Source: Acinetobacter corruptisaponis (GTDB lineage Bacteria > Pseudomonadota > Gammaproteobacteria > Pseudomonadales > Moraxellaceae). From it: DNA of 64,000 nucleotides. Shown piece after piece: positions 33,454 to 42,893 of this stretch. The translations under genes were made by a program, and so were the position numbers. Below the pieces are notes generated by a model, which was not told the DNA's origin, made no database searches, and saw only the letters and a list, made by a program, of their open reading frames with translations. The DNA lies in contig NZ_CP125669.1 in NCBI RefSeq assembly GCF_030053775.1, forward strand, positions 496,001 through 560,000. The letters run 5' to 3'. Position 1 is the first letter of the stretch. The number at the start of each line of letters is the position of its first letter.

Positions 33454-33824
33454 AAGTCAGATCCAATCAAATCAATATGGTAAAAAGATGACAAGAAATC
33501 ATCTATCAAAAATTTAGCCTATTGTCTTAAAAAAATGGCATGGGGTAAAGCTTAATACACGATATTTCTGTTTTTTTACTTATCTATAAACTTAGGTGAC
33601 GCTTCATTTAAGAATCCAAGAAGTAAAAAGTGTAAAAATATCCCTATTCTTAAACATCTATATCAAGGATCAACTGCAAATATCAGTTTTACTGATGCTT
33701 ATATCAATAAAAACACAATGAAAATGAAATAAATTCATGCTTTTTAGTCAGCTTGCGCTAGTCCTATACGCCAAGTCGATGTAACATACTCTGTCTTTTT
33801 GAAAATAACCATGATAGGACGTTC
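33454..33824. other. tkt-metK divergent intergenic region
   Basis: 371 bp, A+T-rich, holding both start regions. I looked for a SAM riboswitch before metK and saw no recognisable one. No ORF, repeat or clear dyad. Confidence 0.5.
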
Positions 33825-34991
33825 ATGCGCGAGTACGCTGTTTTTACTTCAGAATCTGTAAGCGAGGGTCATCCAGACAAAATGGCTGACCAAATTAGTG
33901 ATGCCATTTTAGATGCAATCCTAAAAGAAGACCCGTATGCGCGTGTCGCTTGTGAAACATTAGTAAAAACAGGTGCGGTTGTTCTTGCTGGTGAAATCAC
34001 AACCACAGCAAATGTCGACTTTGAAGCGATTGTACGTCAAACCGTCAATGGAATTGGCTATCACCATTCTGATTTAGGTTTCGATGGTTCAACCTGTGCC
34101 GTGATTAATATGATCGGCAAACAGTCTCCTGAGATTGCGCAGGGTGTTGACCGCCAAAAACCTGAAGATCAAGGTGCGGGTGATCAGGGCTTAATGTTCG
34201 GTTATGCAAGCCATGAAACTGAATTTCTAATGCCTGCACCTATTTCTTATGCCCACCGCTTAATGGAACGTCAGGCTGAGTTACGTCGTTCAGGTGTTTT
34301 ACCTTGGTTACGTCCAGATGCGAAAAGCCAGGTGACCTTTGCCTATGAAAATGGCATGCCTGTTCGGTTGGATGCGGTTGTGCTTTCAACTCAGCATGAT
34401 CCTGAAATTAGCCAGGCTAATTTAAAAGAAGCAGTCATTGAGGAAATTGTTAAGCCGATCATTCCTGCTGAAATGTTCCATGCGGGTACAAAGTTTCACA
34501 TCAACCCAACAGGTATGTTTGTGATTGGTGGACCTGTAGGTGACTGTGGTTTAACAGGCCGTAAGATTATTGTAGATACCTATGGCGGTATGGCCCGTCA
34601 CGGTGGTGGTGCTTTCTCTGGTAAAGACCCATCGAAAGTTGACCGTTCTGCCGCGTATGCAGGCCGTTATGTTGCTAAAAATATTGTTGCTGCTGGATTA
34701 GCGGATAAATGTGAAATTCAGGTGAGTTATGCAATTGGTGTTGCAGAACCAACCTCCATTTCAATCAATACATTTAATACAGGCAAAGTGTCAGATGAGT
34801 TGATTATCCAGCTTGTTCGTGAACACTTCGACCTACGTCCATACGGTATTACCCGTATGTTAAACCTGATTCAGCCAATGTATAAGCAAACTGCTGCTTA
34901 TGGTCACTTTGGTCGTGAGGGTTCAGACACTGCATTTACATGGGAAAAAACCGATAAGGTTGATGTGTTAAAAGATGCGGCTGGGCTGTAA
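33825..34991 (+). CDS. metK: S-adenosylmethionine synthetase
   Basis: 388 aa. It joins methionine and ATP to make SAM. Signatures: [17 protein letters not shown] at the N-terminus, [12 protein letters not shown] near residue 117 and [19 protein letters not shown] near 259. AGGAC lies 8 nt before the ATG. A strong terminator follows 17 bp past the stop. Confidence 0.97.
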   Translation: MREYAVFTSESVSEGHPDKMADQISDAILDAILKEDPYARVACETLVKTGAVVLAGEITTTANVDFEAIVRQTVNGIGYHHSDLGFDGSTCAVINMIGKQSPEIAQGVDRQKPEDQGAGDQGLMFGYASHETEFLMPAPISYAHRLMERQAELRRSGVLPWLRPDAKSQVTFAYENGMPVRLDAVVLSTQHDPEISQANLKEAVIEEIVKPIIPAEMFHAGTKFHINPTGMFVIGGPVGDCGLTGRKIIVDTYGGMARHGGGAFSGKDPSKVDRSAAYAGRYVAKNIVAAGLADKCEIQVSYAIGVAEPTSISINTFNTGKVSDELIIQLVREHFDLRPYGITRMLNLIQPMYKQTAAYGHFGREGSDTAFTWEKTDKVDVLKDAAGL

Positions 34992-35008
34992 CACCTTACC
35001 TAATTTTA

Positions 35009-35031
35009 AAAGCTCGCTCATCGCGAGCTTT
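35009..35031 (+). terminator. metK terminator
   Basis: AAAGCTCGC, TCATC, GCGAGCTTT, then TTT: a perfect 9-bp stem. Confidence 0.88.
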
Positions 35032-35045
35032 TTTATGCTCCTCAA

Positions 35046-35303
35046 CTATCTGCTTGAGTCAGTATTGTCCTGTTTAAAGATTTCAAACAATGATGTCTTT
35101 TGTACAGGCTGTTCCTCTTGATGATGCTGTGAATATAAATGTGCAAGTTTTACAATGACCACAACCGCAAAACAGGCAGCCAAACAGAACATCCATAAAC
35201 CATAAGGGCTTCGGATATGCTGAGAACCACAGTAAGGACACTCCTTATCTGTTGAGGCGACAACCTTGTCACAACATGCACAATGATATTGGTATAACAT
35301 CAT
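35046..35303 (-). CDS. Zinc-ribbon membrane protein, 85 aa
   Basis: Two Cys-x2-Cys pairs (YHCACCDKVVA and CPYCGSQ) form an N-terminal zinc ribbon of about 27 residues. A membrane helix follows (MFCLAACFAVVVIVKLA, about residues 38-54), then a polar tail. Function unknown. Start may be either of two adjacent ATGs. Confidence 0.65.
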   Translation of the reverse strand: MMLYQYHCACCDKVVASTDKECPYCGSQHIRSPYGLWMFCLAACFAVVVIVKLAHLYSQHHQEEQPVQKTSLFEIFKQDNTDSSR

Positions 35304-35542
35304 TCATTCCTCCTTTATTATTTTTTATTTTCTTTTCACAGCAACTTTTACCATCACAGTTTTATCCTATGAGAAAAAAAATGAGAATACAATCTAGTTT
35401 CTGAATCAGTTCTTTCAAATTAACAAAATTTTATGTCAGTTTTGTGAGTGCATTGTTCTAAAAAACGTATTAGAAACGATATTATTTTGATCTTGCACAG
35501 CATTTGCTAGAATACATTTTTAATCATTTCGGATACATGGTT

Positions 35543-35725
35543 ATGACTCAATTGATCAACAAGGGTGGATTTCGCGAACGTGCAAACCGCACTCGTAAAT
35601 ACAAACAATCTGAAAATGAATTAACGACACTGGTTCCAAACCAATATCGTGCTGGTTTAAAAGAAACAGACCAACATACCCAGCCAGAGCAAAAAAAGGA
35701 CAGTCCATCTAAAAATGGGGCATAA
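35543..35725 (+). CDS. Hypothetical basic protein, 60 aa
   Basis: The ATG at 35543 (MTQLINKGGFRERANRTRKY) is preferred to an upstream TTG at 35504 and ATG at 35537. The product is hydrophilic, rich in Arg, Lys and Gln, and probably disordered at its C-terminus. A hairpin terminator directly after the stop supports a real transcript. No family recognised. Confidence 0.6.
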   Translation: MTQLINKGGFRERANRTRKYKQSENELTTLVPNQYRAGLKETDQHTQPEQKKDSPSKNGA

Positions 35726-35729
35726 AAAA

Positions 35730-35750
35730 GCACACTGTTTGAAAGTGTGC
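35730..35750. terminator. Bidirectional terminator before fxsA
   Basis: GCACACT, GTTTGAA, AGTGTGC followed by CTTTATT on the plus strand; the minus strand has TTTTTTATG. Shared by convergent genes. Confidence 0.75.
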
Positions 35751-35771
35751 CTTTATTAAAATCAACGCTAA

Positions 35772-36335
35772 TTAATTCACATCTTTAAATTCAATTTTCT
35801 TCTGCTCAGGTTTCACTTCACGTGCTTCCCCGTCGATCACAGTTGAATCACGATATTGCCCGCCACCTTGCTGGTTTTGCATATCCTGCATTTGACGCAT
35901 AAGATCAGCAAATGGATTCTGTCCACCAGCCGCACCGCCGCCCATTCCACCCATCATTTGATCCATCATGGCTTGCTGACGCTTCGCCATCGTTTTCATG
36001 AGTGCATTGCGGAAAGCAGTTTGAACGGCTGGAATAAGCACCAGTACAGCCAGTACATCGGAAATCAAACCTGGTAACATTAGCAGAAAACCAGACATTG
36101 CAATTGCCAGCTTCTTGGTTACTGCTGGATCACCCCCAAGCTGTCCAGTCATCTGCATTTGCTGTAATTGCGGCATAATGTTGGAGGTGCTTGAGCGAAC
36201 AAGGTTCAGACCAATGAAAAATGCAATGATGAACCAGAAAAAGACATACCACATACTTCCAACGAGGTCGCCCACGCCAATCCATACTAAAACTTCAGCA
36301 ATTGTGCCAAATACCACGATAAGAAGTAGATTCAT
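35772..36335 (-). CDS. fxsA: FxsA family membrane protein
   Basis: 187 aa from the ATG at 36335 (MNLLLIVVFGTIAEVLVWIG). Four hydrophobic segments fill the first 110 residues, including the FxsA-type FLLMLPGLISDVLAVLVLIP. A Met/Gln/Gly-rich cytoplasmic tail follows (MMDQMMGGMGGGAAGGQN). E. coli FxsA overproduction relieves exclusion of phage T7 by the F plasmid; the normal role is unknown. An in-frame upstream start at 36377 is less likely. Confidence 0.85.
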   Translation of the reverse strand: MNLLLIVVFGTIAEVLVWIGVGDLVGSMWYVFFWFIIAFFIGLNLVRSSTSNIMPQLQQMQMTGQLGGDPAVTKKLAIAMSGFLLMLPGLISDVLAVLVLIPAVQTAFRNALMKTMAKRQQAMMDQMMGGMGGGAAGGQNPFADLMRQMQDMQNQQGGGQYRDSTVIDGEAREVKPEQKKIEFKDVN

Positions 36336-36471
36336 GTCAAATCTCAAAATTAAAAACTTGTGCAAAATACTGGTCAATTAGGCTGACACAATACATAAAA
36401 TGAATTCAATAAATAAGTTGATGGGTACTTTTTTCAATTTATCAAGTGCTGTTAGTGTGAGCTGCATAAAA

Positions 36472-36506
36472 AAGCTCCCAATTAAATCATCGCTAATTGA
36501 GAGCTT
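36472..36506 (-). terminator. Terminator of the DUF333 lipoprotein gene
   Basis: On the minus strand AAGCTCTCAATTA and TAATTGGGAGCTT, then TTTTTA: a 13-bp stem with one mismatch. Confidence 0.85.
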
Positions 36507-36522
36507 AGGCTTTCTTTAAAGA

Positions 36523-36957
36523 TCAACCACAGCTTGCATTGCTGATCTTTTTAGTTTGTGGATCAATGGTCACCGTCACACGATTTTCCCGATAATCCAT
36601 TGTGACTGGTTGGTTTGGCCCAACACTACGAACAATTTCAGATTTGGTTTTTTGCTTGATTTGTTCTTCACTTAAACCTGACTGACCAATCAATTTTCGT
36701 GCTTCATCCGCCAAGCATTTGGGTTGATTAGCACGGAAGAATTCCCATTCTTCAACAACCTGACCATTGGCCAACTTACAATAGCCAACCTGACCATTGG
36801 CTTCATTTCTGATCTCTAACTGGCCACCCTGCTCTACACAAAACTTGCTTGCTGGATTTGCCATACCAATTTTTGGTGGAGTGAACTCTTTATCTGGAGT
36901 AGATGAACACGCTGTAAGTGAAGTCAGGATTAAACCTAAAAATAAAAATTTTTTCAT
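36523..36957 (-). CDS. DUF333-domain lipoprotein
   Basis: 144 aa from the ATG at 36957. The signal peptide MKKFLFLGLILTSLTAC ends in a lipobox (LTAC), so the protein is lipid-anchored. Residues 35-85 match DUF333 (NPASKFCVEQGGQLEI, GYCKLANGQVVEEWEFFRA), a small domain of secreted proteins. The C-terminal part (VRSVGPNQPVTMDYRENRVT) resembles the peptidase-inhibitor I78 type. Confidence 0.85.
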   Translation of the reverse strand: MKKFLFLGLILTSLTACSSTPDKEFTPPKIGMANPASKFCVEQGGQLEIRNEANGQVGYCKLANGQVVEEWEFFRANQPKCLADEARKLIGQSGLSEEQIKQKTKSEIVRSVGPNQPVTMDYRENRVTVTIDPQTKKISNASCG

Positions 36958-37157
36958 AAGTTTATATTCTTGCAAAAATGTAAAGATAACAAATAAATCA
37001 AATTATTATGTCTATTATTTGAAACAATAAGATATTGTTCAAACTGTTTTAATAATTTTTGGGGTTGTCGTAGGACATATCCTCATTACAGATTAGAGGA
37101 ATTATTTTTAGAGACTTACGATATCTCTCAAAGTTATTTTTATTTCTATATTTTTCA

Positions 37158-37600
37158 ATGGCACGAACACTTTTCTCACCGATGATATCTGGTAGCAAAT
37201 TCAAGATACAATGCGGTTGCATGGTTGTACTGCCTAAAGAACAATAGAAATATTATGGAAGCCATCTTGGGTAAACTACATACAGGTACCACATGGCATG
37301 ATATTCCTCAATCCTTGATACGCCTGCATCAGCATGCGAGTGGAGCTCGGCATGGTTTCGAACAGGCAATTGGGCGATCATGCGGTAGACGAACAACAAA
37401 AATACATCTTGCAACTGACGCGAATGGATTACTGATTGATTTTAAAATCACAGGAGGTGAAGTCCACGAGATTCAAGTTGTAAAACGATTGGTTATCAGA
37501 ATATTTGCTAAGAACAAGAAACTTCCCTCTTTGTTGATCCGTATAGCCTTTATATTTATTTGGCGCAAAGCCAAATGAAAGCACATCTAGTACAGTCCCT
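37158..37600 (+). pseudogene. Decayed IS5-family transposase
   Basis: From ATG 37158 (MARTLFS) transposase sequence can be followed through several frames: FLTDDIW, a stop, QIQDTMRLHGCTA, a stop, then NIMEAILGKLHTGTTWHDIP from 37252. An internal deletion joins this to RRTTKIHLATDANGLLIDFK, and a further shift gives the IADIGYQN-type end. At least two frameshifts, two stops and a deletion show it is dead. The inverted repeats are not recognisable. It lies just left of an IS3-family copy. Confidence 0.85.
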
Positions 37601-37659
37601 TTTTAATACTTAATAATGTCCCGTCCTAAAATAAGTTTACACACTAAGAGACTTATTTT

Positions 37660-38052
37660 ATGGAACATGAAAGAGAACAACGAGTTAAACGAACTCAACG
37701 AGATTACAGCTTTGCCTTTAAAATGATGGTTGTCCACGAAGTAGAAAAAGGACAAATCACTTATAGGCAAGCTCAGGCAAAATATGGTATTCAATGACGA
37801 TCAACAGTGCTGACATGGCTACGCAAGCACGGACAACAAGATTGGACTTCTAAAGCTATGCCGACCTCATCAAAACGCCAACTGCCCCCACAACAACGAA
37901 TTCGCCAACTGGAAAAACAGCTATTAGCGGAAAAGCTCAAAACTGAATTTATCCAGGATGTGATTTATCACATAGACAAAGAGTGTGGGAGTGATCTTGG
38001 AAAAAAGTATACCGAGCACGTTTCAAAGATTGGCAAAGCCAAAGAAGACTAA
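37660..38052 (+). pseudogene. IS3-family OrfA with nonsense codon
   Basis: The ATG at 37660 gives MEHEREQRVKRTQRDYSFAF and an HTH region (EKGQITYRQAQAKYGIQ). A TGA at 37795-37797 interrupts it; the same frame continues RSTVLTWLRKHGQQDW, so GGA to TGA is likely. A leucine-zipper-like region (IRQLEKQLLAEKLK) follows. The slippery heptamer AAAAAAG at 38001-38007 lies in the A_AAA_AAG register and leads into the orfB frame. With the stop, the OrfAB transposase cannot be made unless readthrough occurs. Confidence 0.88.
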
Positions 38053-38885
38053 ACGTCTCACGTTATTGTGAGTGGGTTGGAATCACCCGACAGGCTTACT
38101 ATCAATCGGAGAAGCGTGCTCAAATTATAGCTCAGAAAATCCAGCAAGTACTTGAACTCGTCATGGAGTATCGGTATTTAATGCCAAGTATTGGTACACG
38201 TAAATTATATTGGCTGATCAAACCGAAATTGCTCGAACAGGGTTTGAAGTTTGGTCGAGATCAGTTATTTAAGATATTGAAAGAACGTAACTTACTAATT
38301 CAACCCAAGCGTCGTTATACCAAAACTACCGATAGTAAACACTGGATGAAGAAACATCCCAATTTATTAAAGGATTGCTCTCCAATACAGGCAAATGAGG
38401 TCTTTGTTAGTGACATTACCTATGTTGAGAGTGCTGAGGGCGTGCATTATCTATCTCTTGTCACAGATGCTTATACCCGACAAATTAAAGGTTATAGGTT
38501 ATCAAGTGATATGCGGGCCGAGAATGTTGTACAAGCATTACATATGGCAATGAAGCATATTAAAGATAGAGCAACAACCCTGATTCATCATTCAGACAGG
38601 GGTTCTCAATACTGCTCTGAATTATATCAATCGGCATTACAGCATTACGATATAAGTCCCTCAATGACAGATGGAGGAGACTGTTACCAAAATGCCTTAG
38701 CAGAGCGAATCAATGGGATATTGAAACAGGAATTCTTAACTACACGATGTAAAACGATGAGGGAGTTAGATCATTTAATTGCGGAATCCATAGTGGTTTA
38801 CAACTGTTATAGACCACATTTAAGTTTAGAGATGCTTACCCCCGATCAGATGTATCAGAAAGCGAAAACCGAGCTAATTGCTTAA
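38008..38885 (+). CDS. IS3-family OrfB transposase (DDE)
   Basis: The frame is open from the slippery site (VYRARFKDWQSQRRLNVSRY...) and the first ATG is at 38163. The integrase core has all three acidic residues: Asp in VFVSDITYVE, Asp in IHHSDRGSQYC and Glu in ALAERINGILKQE. HTH_21-type MPSIGTRKLYWLI precedes it. Normal production is by -1 frameshifting from orfA, which is blocked here by the upstream stop. OrfB alone is usually not active for transposition. Confidence 0.9.
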
Positions 38886-38941
38886 CTCGGTTTTCAATGA
38901 AATACTGTCAATCTATTTCAGGACGGGACATAATATAGAAA

Positions 38942-38963
38942 AAAGAGCACTAAAGTGCTCTTT
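38942..38963. terminator. Terminator of the nitroreductase gene
   Basis: AAAGAGCACT, AA, AGTGCTCTTT: a perfect 10-bp stem with T-rich flanks on both strands, 19 bp past the stop of the leftward gene. Confidence 0.85.
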
Positions 38964-38981
38964 TTCACTACTAGTCTCAAA

Positions 38982-39578
38982 TCAATTAAAAACTTTAAAA
39001 CGTGCAGCATCATCCATATAGGTTTTTTCACCTGCTGGCGCTTCAATAGAACCAAATACAAGCTGGGCACGTAATTTCCAGTTTGCTGGAATATCAAAAG
39101 TTTCAGCCACTTCTGTATCAATAATTGGGTTGTAGTGTTGTAATGATGCGCCTACACCAATTTCGGACAATGCAGTCCAGGTTGCAAACTGGGCAATTGC
39201 ACTTGAATGCTCTGACCATACTGGGAAATTATCAGCATACAATGCAAATTGTTCCTGTAAACCTTTTACAACATCTTGATCTTCATAGAATAATGCAGTA
39301 CCAAAACCTGCTGCAAAGCTATCAATTTTTGCACTTGTACTAGCAAATGCTTCTGCTGGCACCATTTTACGCAAAGTCTCGCGCACAATTTCCCAGAACT
39401 TTGTATGAGACTCACCATATAAAGTCACAACACGTGATGTTTGTGAGTTAAATGATGATGGGCTATGTTTTACAGCTTCACGAATGGTTTCTTCAATTGT
39501 TGCCTGGTCAACTGAAAGGTTTTTACCAATTGCATAAATGGTACGGCGTGCTTTAATGCTATTTAAGAAGTTACTCAT
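38982..39578 (-). CDS. Nitroreductase family protein
   Basis: 198 aa, flavin-dependent oxidoreductase of the NfsB/YdgI type. RRTIYAIGKNLSVDQATIEE at the N-terminus, the HSPSSFNSQTSRVV flavin-binding segment and IGVGASLQHYNPIIDTEVAE are typical. It reduces quinones or nitro compounds; the substrate is unknown. It sits between two IS3-family copies, but its length is normal and its terminator is intact. The IS copies flank it without being the same type, so this is not a composite transposon. Confidence 0.88.
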   Translation of the reverse strand: MSNFLNSIKARRTIYAIGKNLSVDQATIEETIREAVKHSPSSFNSQTSRVVTLYGESHTKFWEIVRETLRKMVPAEAFASTSAKIDSFAAGFGTALFYEDQDVVKGLQEQFALYADNFPVWSEHSSAIAQFATWTALSEIGVGASLQHYNPIIDTEVAETFDIPANWKLRAQLVFGSIEAPAGEKTYMDDAARFKVFN

Positions 39579-39785
39579 GTTGTTATTCCTACTTGTGCCC
39601 TTTTGGCGTTATCTTGGATTGAATGTAGTGTATAACGACATATTTTTTTGGAATAGACTAAAAAACATGACAGATCGTTTTATTTTCGAAACAATCTTAT
39701 TTTTTATTCAAAATAAAAAAACTCCACATTTGAACTGCACCCCGAAAGTTGGACACTCTTAGTCTAATTTGAAGGGTGCTTTTTA

Positions 39786-40325
39786 ATGGCTAAATACAGC
39801 AAAGCATTAAAACTGAAAGTTGTTCAGCATTACTTATCAGGTTATGGTTATCCAACAACCTCTAAGTTTTTTAATATTGACCAAAGTCTCGTTCGCCAAT
39901 GGGTAGCTCAATATAATAAAAACGGTGAAGCAGCTTTTTCTGAAAAACAAAGACATCGGGTACTTTCTCTTGAAATTAAACTGGCAGTGATAGAGTCGGT
40001 TCAAACAGATGGTTTATCCGCTCGGGAAGCAATGATTAAATTCGACCTTAAAAGCCCATCACAGGTATTTAATTGGTTGCGTCAATATCGAGAGCACGGT
40101 ATAGATGGATTAAAACCGAAGCCTAAAGGACGAACCAGACTTATGCCTAAACCGATCAAACTCTCTAAGGCAGACCAAGATAAAACCCAAAAAGAGTTAC
40201 TGGAAGAATTAGCATATTTACGTGCAGAGAATGCCTTTTTAAAAAAGCTGAAAGCCTTAAGGCTGGAACAGGAAGCAAAAGAAGCTGCCGAACAGCAGCG
40301 CTTGCAAGACTTATATCAGGATTAA
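39786..40325 (+). CDS. IS3-family OrfA (IS150-type)
   Basis: 179 aa with two helix-turn-helix units: LKVVQHYLSGYGYPTTSKFF and LAVIESVQTDGLSAREAMIK. A leucine-rich helix follows (LLEELAYLRAENAFLKKLKAL) for dimerisation with OrfAB. The slippery heptamer AAAAAAG (40241-40247) lies in A_AAA_AAG register within that helix. The open frame shows no damage. Confidence 0.9.
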   Translation: MAKYSKALKLKVVQHYLSGYGYPTTSKFFNIDQSLVRQWVAQYNKNGEAAFSEKQRHRVLSLEIKLAVIESVQTDGLSAREAMIKFDLKSPSQVFNWLRQYREHGIDGLKPKPKGRTRLMPKPIKLSKADQDKTQKELLEELAYLRAENAFLKKLKALRLEQEAKEAAEQQRLQDLYQD

Positions 40326-41152
40326 GGCAGACCTACTCATTAAAGCATTTATTACATGCAGCCAAGATGTCACGCAGTACTTACTATTACCATGTGCAAA
40401 TATATAAACATGAAGATCAAGATTATGATTTGAAAAAGAAAATCAGGGTAATCTATCATCAGCATAAAGGAAGATATGGTTATCGTAGGATTACCCTTGC
40501 CTTGAGGAATTTAGGTTTGGTGATCAACCATAAGTGTGTTCAACGGCTGATGCAGTCTATGCAACTTAAATCACGTGTCAGAGCCACGAAATATCGCCCT
40601 TACAAAGGACAAGTGGGCAAGATTGCAGACAATGTATTACAACGTCAATTTAAGGCAGAACAGCCCAACCAGAAATGGGTAACTGATGTGACTGAGTTCA
40701 ATGTTCGAGGTGAGAAGCTTTATCCATCACCAGTCATGGATTTATTTAATGGCGAAATCATAGCCTTTCACATTCAACGCAGACCAGTATTTGGATTGGT
40801 GAAAGATATGCTCAAGAAGGCTATAGATAAACTAAAACCTGATGACAAACCGATGATCCATTCAGATCAGGGATGGCAATACCAAATGCATTATTATCAA
40901 CAACAATTGAAACAGAATGGCTTAACACAAAGTATGTCACGTAAAGGAAATTGTTTAGATAATGCCTCTATGGAAAGCTTCTTTGGAATACTGAAATCAG
41001 AGTGTTTTTATGGAGAAGAATTTAAATCCATTGATGAACTGGAACAAGTCGTGAAAAAATACATCCACTATTACAACCATGATCGAATCAAGGTGAAACT
41101 AAAAGGACTGAGTCCTGTACAGTACAGAACTCAGTCCTTAGAAACCACTTAA
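40248..41152 (+). CDS. IS3-family OrfB transposase (DDE)
   Basis: The frame is open from the slippery site onward (AESLKAGTGSKRSCR...), with the first in-frame ATG at 40367. Integrase core residues are present: Asp in KWVTDVTEFN, Asp in MIHSDQGWQYQ, Glu in ASMESFFGILKSE. The functional OrfAB enzyme arises by -1 frameshift in orfA. Nothing in the sequence suggests inactivation, so this copy may be mobile. Confidence 0.92.
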
Positions 41153-41215
41153 TCAAACTGTCCAACTTATTGGGGTCAGATCAATTTTCATGGAGTCTTT
41201 TTTAACACAATTTAA

Positions 41216-42337
41216 TTACTTATCCGTCTCAAACAACGCAGCAACGAAAGATTTAGCGGAGAAAGGACGTAAGTCATCAATCTTCTCGCCCACACCAATA
41301 TAACGAATTGGCACATGAGTACGGCTTGCGATATTGAATAACACACCACCTTTGGCTGTACCATCCAGCTTGGTAATGGTAATACCAGTTAAACCCACTG
41401 CTTCATCAAAGAGTTGAACCTGATTAATGGCATTTTGACCTGTACCCGCATCTACAATCAGCATGATCTCATGTGGTGCAGTTGCGTCAATCTTCTGCAT
41501 AACACGTTTAACTTTTTTCAGCTCTTCCATTAGGTTGGCCTTATTTTGTAAACGCCCTGCAGTATCGGCAATCAGTACATCAATGCCTTTGGCACGCGCA
41601 CTTTCAAATGCATCAAAAATTACTGAAGCACTGTCCGCACCATGTCCTTGAGCCACTACAGGAATGTCATTACGCTCACCCCATATCTGTAATTGCTCAG
41701 TCGCTGCTGCACGGAACGTATCGCCCGCAGCAAGCATGACTTTCTTGCCCTCACCCTGTAAACGCTTGGCAAGCTTACCAATGGTCGTGGTTTTACCCAC
41801 ACCGTTGACACCGACCATCAAAATCACATAAGGCGATTTATTCGGGTCAATATGTAGGGGCTTTACACGCGGCGCAAGTAAGGCAACCAGTTCTTCCTGT
41901 AGAGCTTTATACAGAGCATGTGAATAAATCAGGTCTCCACGTGCAGTTCTTTCCGTCAAATTGGCGATAATGGTTTTGGTCGCATCTACACCAATGTCTG
42001 CAACCAGTAACTGCTCTTCGACCTCTTCCAGCAGTTCATCATCAATTTCTTTACCGCCGATCAGAATATTGACCATACCATCGGTAAAGCTACGACGGGT
42101 TTTGGTCAGACCATCTTTCATGCGGCCAAAGAAACCCGTGGATTTTGTGTCATCTTCCTCAACGACTGATATTGATGGTTGTTCTACAGGAGTAGGTGCA
42201 GGTGTTTCAACTGTGGTTTTTACAACTGGCTCAATAATGGGAACATCGACAGCAGGTAAACTCGGCAATGTGACATCATCATCACCGATGTCAGCATCTA
42301 TCAAGAATTTATTTTGCATATTCGATTGCTGTTGCAT
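41216..42337 (-). CDS. ftsY: Signal recognition particle receptor FtsY
   Basis: 373 aa. An acidic and Pro/Thr-rich N-terminal A domain of about 70 residues, then the N domain (FFGRMKDGLTKTRRSF) and the GTPase. G1 is GVNGVGKTTTIGKLA near residue 175, with DTFRAAATEQL, DTAGRLQNK and TKLDGTAKGG following. It docks ribosomes carrying membrane proteins at the inner membrane. It is essential, so the IS insertion 32 bp downstream must not affect it strongly. Confidence 0.96.
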   Translation of the reverse strand: MQQQSNMQNKFLIDADIGDDDVTLPSLPAVDVPIIEPVVKTTVETPAPTPVEQPSISVVEEDDTKSTGFFGRMKDGLTKTRRSFTDGMVNILIGGKEIDDELLEEVEEQLLVADIGVDATKTIIANLTERTARGDLIYSHALYKALQEELVALLAPRVKPLHIDPNKSPYVILMVGVNGVGKTTTIGKLAKRLQGEGKKVMLAAGDTFRAAATEQLQIWGERNDIPVVAQGHGADSASVIFDAFESARAKGIDVLIADTAGRLQNKANLMEELKKVKRVMQKIDATAPHEIMLIVDAGTGQNAINQVQLFDEAVGLTGITITKLDGTAKGGVLFNIASRTHVPIRYIGVGEKIDDLRPFSAKSFVAALFETDK

Positions 42338-42456
42338 GTCGATTCCTTGAGAATAAAGCAGCTTTTTAAAAAGATTGACAGTCTAGCACAAATTGTTTTC
42401 TTTTTCCCGACTGGGCCAAATCATTCATTTATAAATAAAAATGAGTCGATTAAAAC

Positions 42457-42786
42457 TTACTCATCCTCTTGTTTCATTGCTGGATATTGTTTAATACGGT
42501 TTGATTCAAATTGATAGGCATTCAAAAGCTTTAGGTAGTCTACGCGACGAATACTGGAATGTCTTAAAATAACTATCGCCATGTGCTGTGTTCTGGGATG
42601 GCTGGCTTGTTGTGAAAACTGAATAACCTGTTGATATTGCATTGTATTGACAGGGCGTTGCAAGGCATTATAGGCAACGATAAAAATTGAAAAAATTATT
42701 ATCGCGACCAGAATATTACAAAATTGATCGACTTTTGTCCCAAACCGAGACTTTAAAACCTGATGTTTAGAAAATAAAGACAACAT
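42457..42786 (-). CDS. Membrane-anchored hypothetical protein, 109 aa
   Basis: One membrane helix near the N-terminus (FCNILVAIIIFSIFIVAYNAL, about residues 22-42), with a periplasmic C-terminal part of about 65 residues rich in Gln and Arg. No domain recognised. It is preceded by a 13-bp inverted repeat and lies downstream of another small leftward membrane protein gene. Confidence 0.6.
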   Translation of the reverse strand: MLSLFSKHQVLKSRFGTKVDQFCNILVAIIIFSIFIVAYNALQRPVNTMQYQQVIQFSQQASHPRTQHMAIVILRHSSIRRVDYLKLLNAYQFESNRIKQYPAMKQEDE

Positions 42787-42843
42787 AACTTACCTCAAAG
42801 CTATGAAGTAGTGTATGTGTCTGGTTCATTAAGGACAAGCCTA

Positions 42844-42881
42844 ACGTTCAATAAGTCACAATGAAACAACTTATTGAACGT
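42844..42881. repeat. 13-bp perfect inverted repeat without T-run
   Basis: ACGTTCAATAAGT (42844-42856) and ACTTATTGAACGT (42869-42881), separated by 12 nt. It lies between two leftward genes. There is no T-run on either strand, so it is not a typical terminator. Confidence 0.7.
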
Positions 42882-42893
42882 CCAGAAACTTTA

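Larger units (their letters stand above)
37617..38930 (+). mobile_element. IS3-family insertion sequence, copy 1 (1,314 bp)
   Basis: Terminal inverted repeats begin TGTCCCGTCCT at both ends and match at about 20 of 26 positions. The flanks show a 3-bp target duplication, TAA (37614-37616 and 38931-38933). It carries orfA and orfB linked by an A_AAA_AAG signal. The intact ends and duplication point to recent insertion, but a stop in orfA makes it non-autonomous. Confidence 0.93.
39731..41183 (+). mobile_element. IS3-family insertion sequence, copy 2 (1,453 bp)
   Basis: Left end TGAACTGCACCCC...AGTTGGACAC and right end, read inward, TGATCTGACCCC...AGTTGGACAG are related inverted repeats. The flanks share a 3-bp duplication ATT (39728-39730 and 41184-41186). 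orfA and orfB are both open. The right end lies 32 bp from the ftsY stop, so the insertion replaced or split the ftsY downstream region without entering the gene. Confidence 0.92.

Noticed and set aside
33454..33824. Possible SAM riboswitch before metK
   Set aside because: No recognisable conserved core or pairing. Plain A+T-rich spacer.
38942..39730. Nitroreductase gene as passenger of a composite transposon
   Set aside because: The flanking IS3 copies belong to different types with different ends and each has its own 3-bp duplication.
39538..39762. 74-codon frame between the nitroreductase gene and IS3 copy 2
   Set aside because: It is antisense to the nitroreductase start and runs into the IS end. 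Judged a chance frame.
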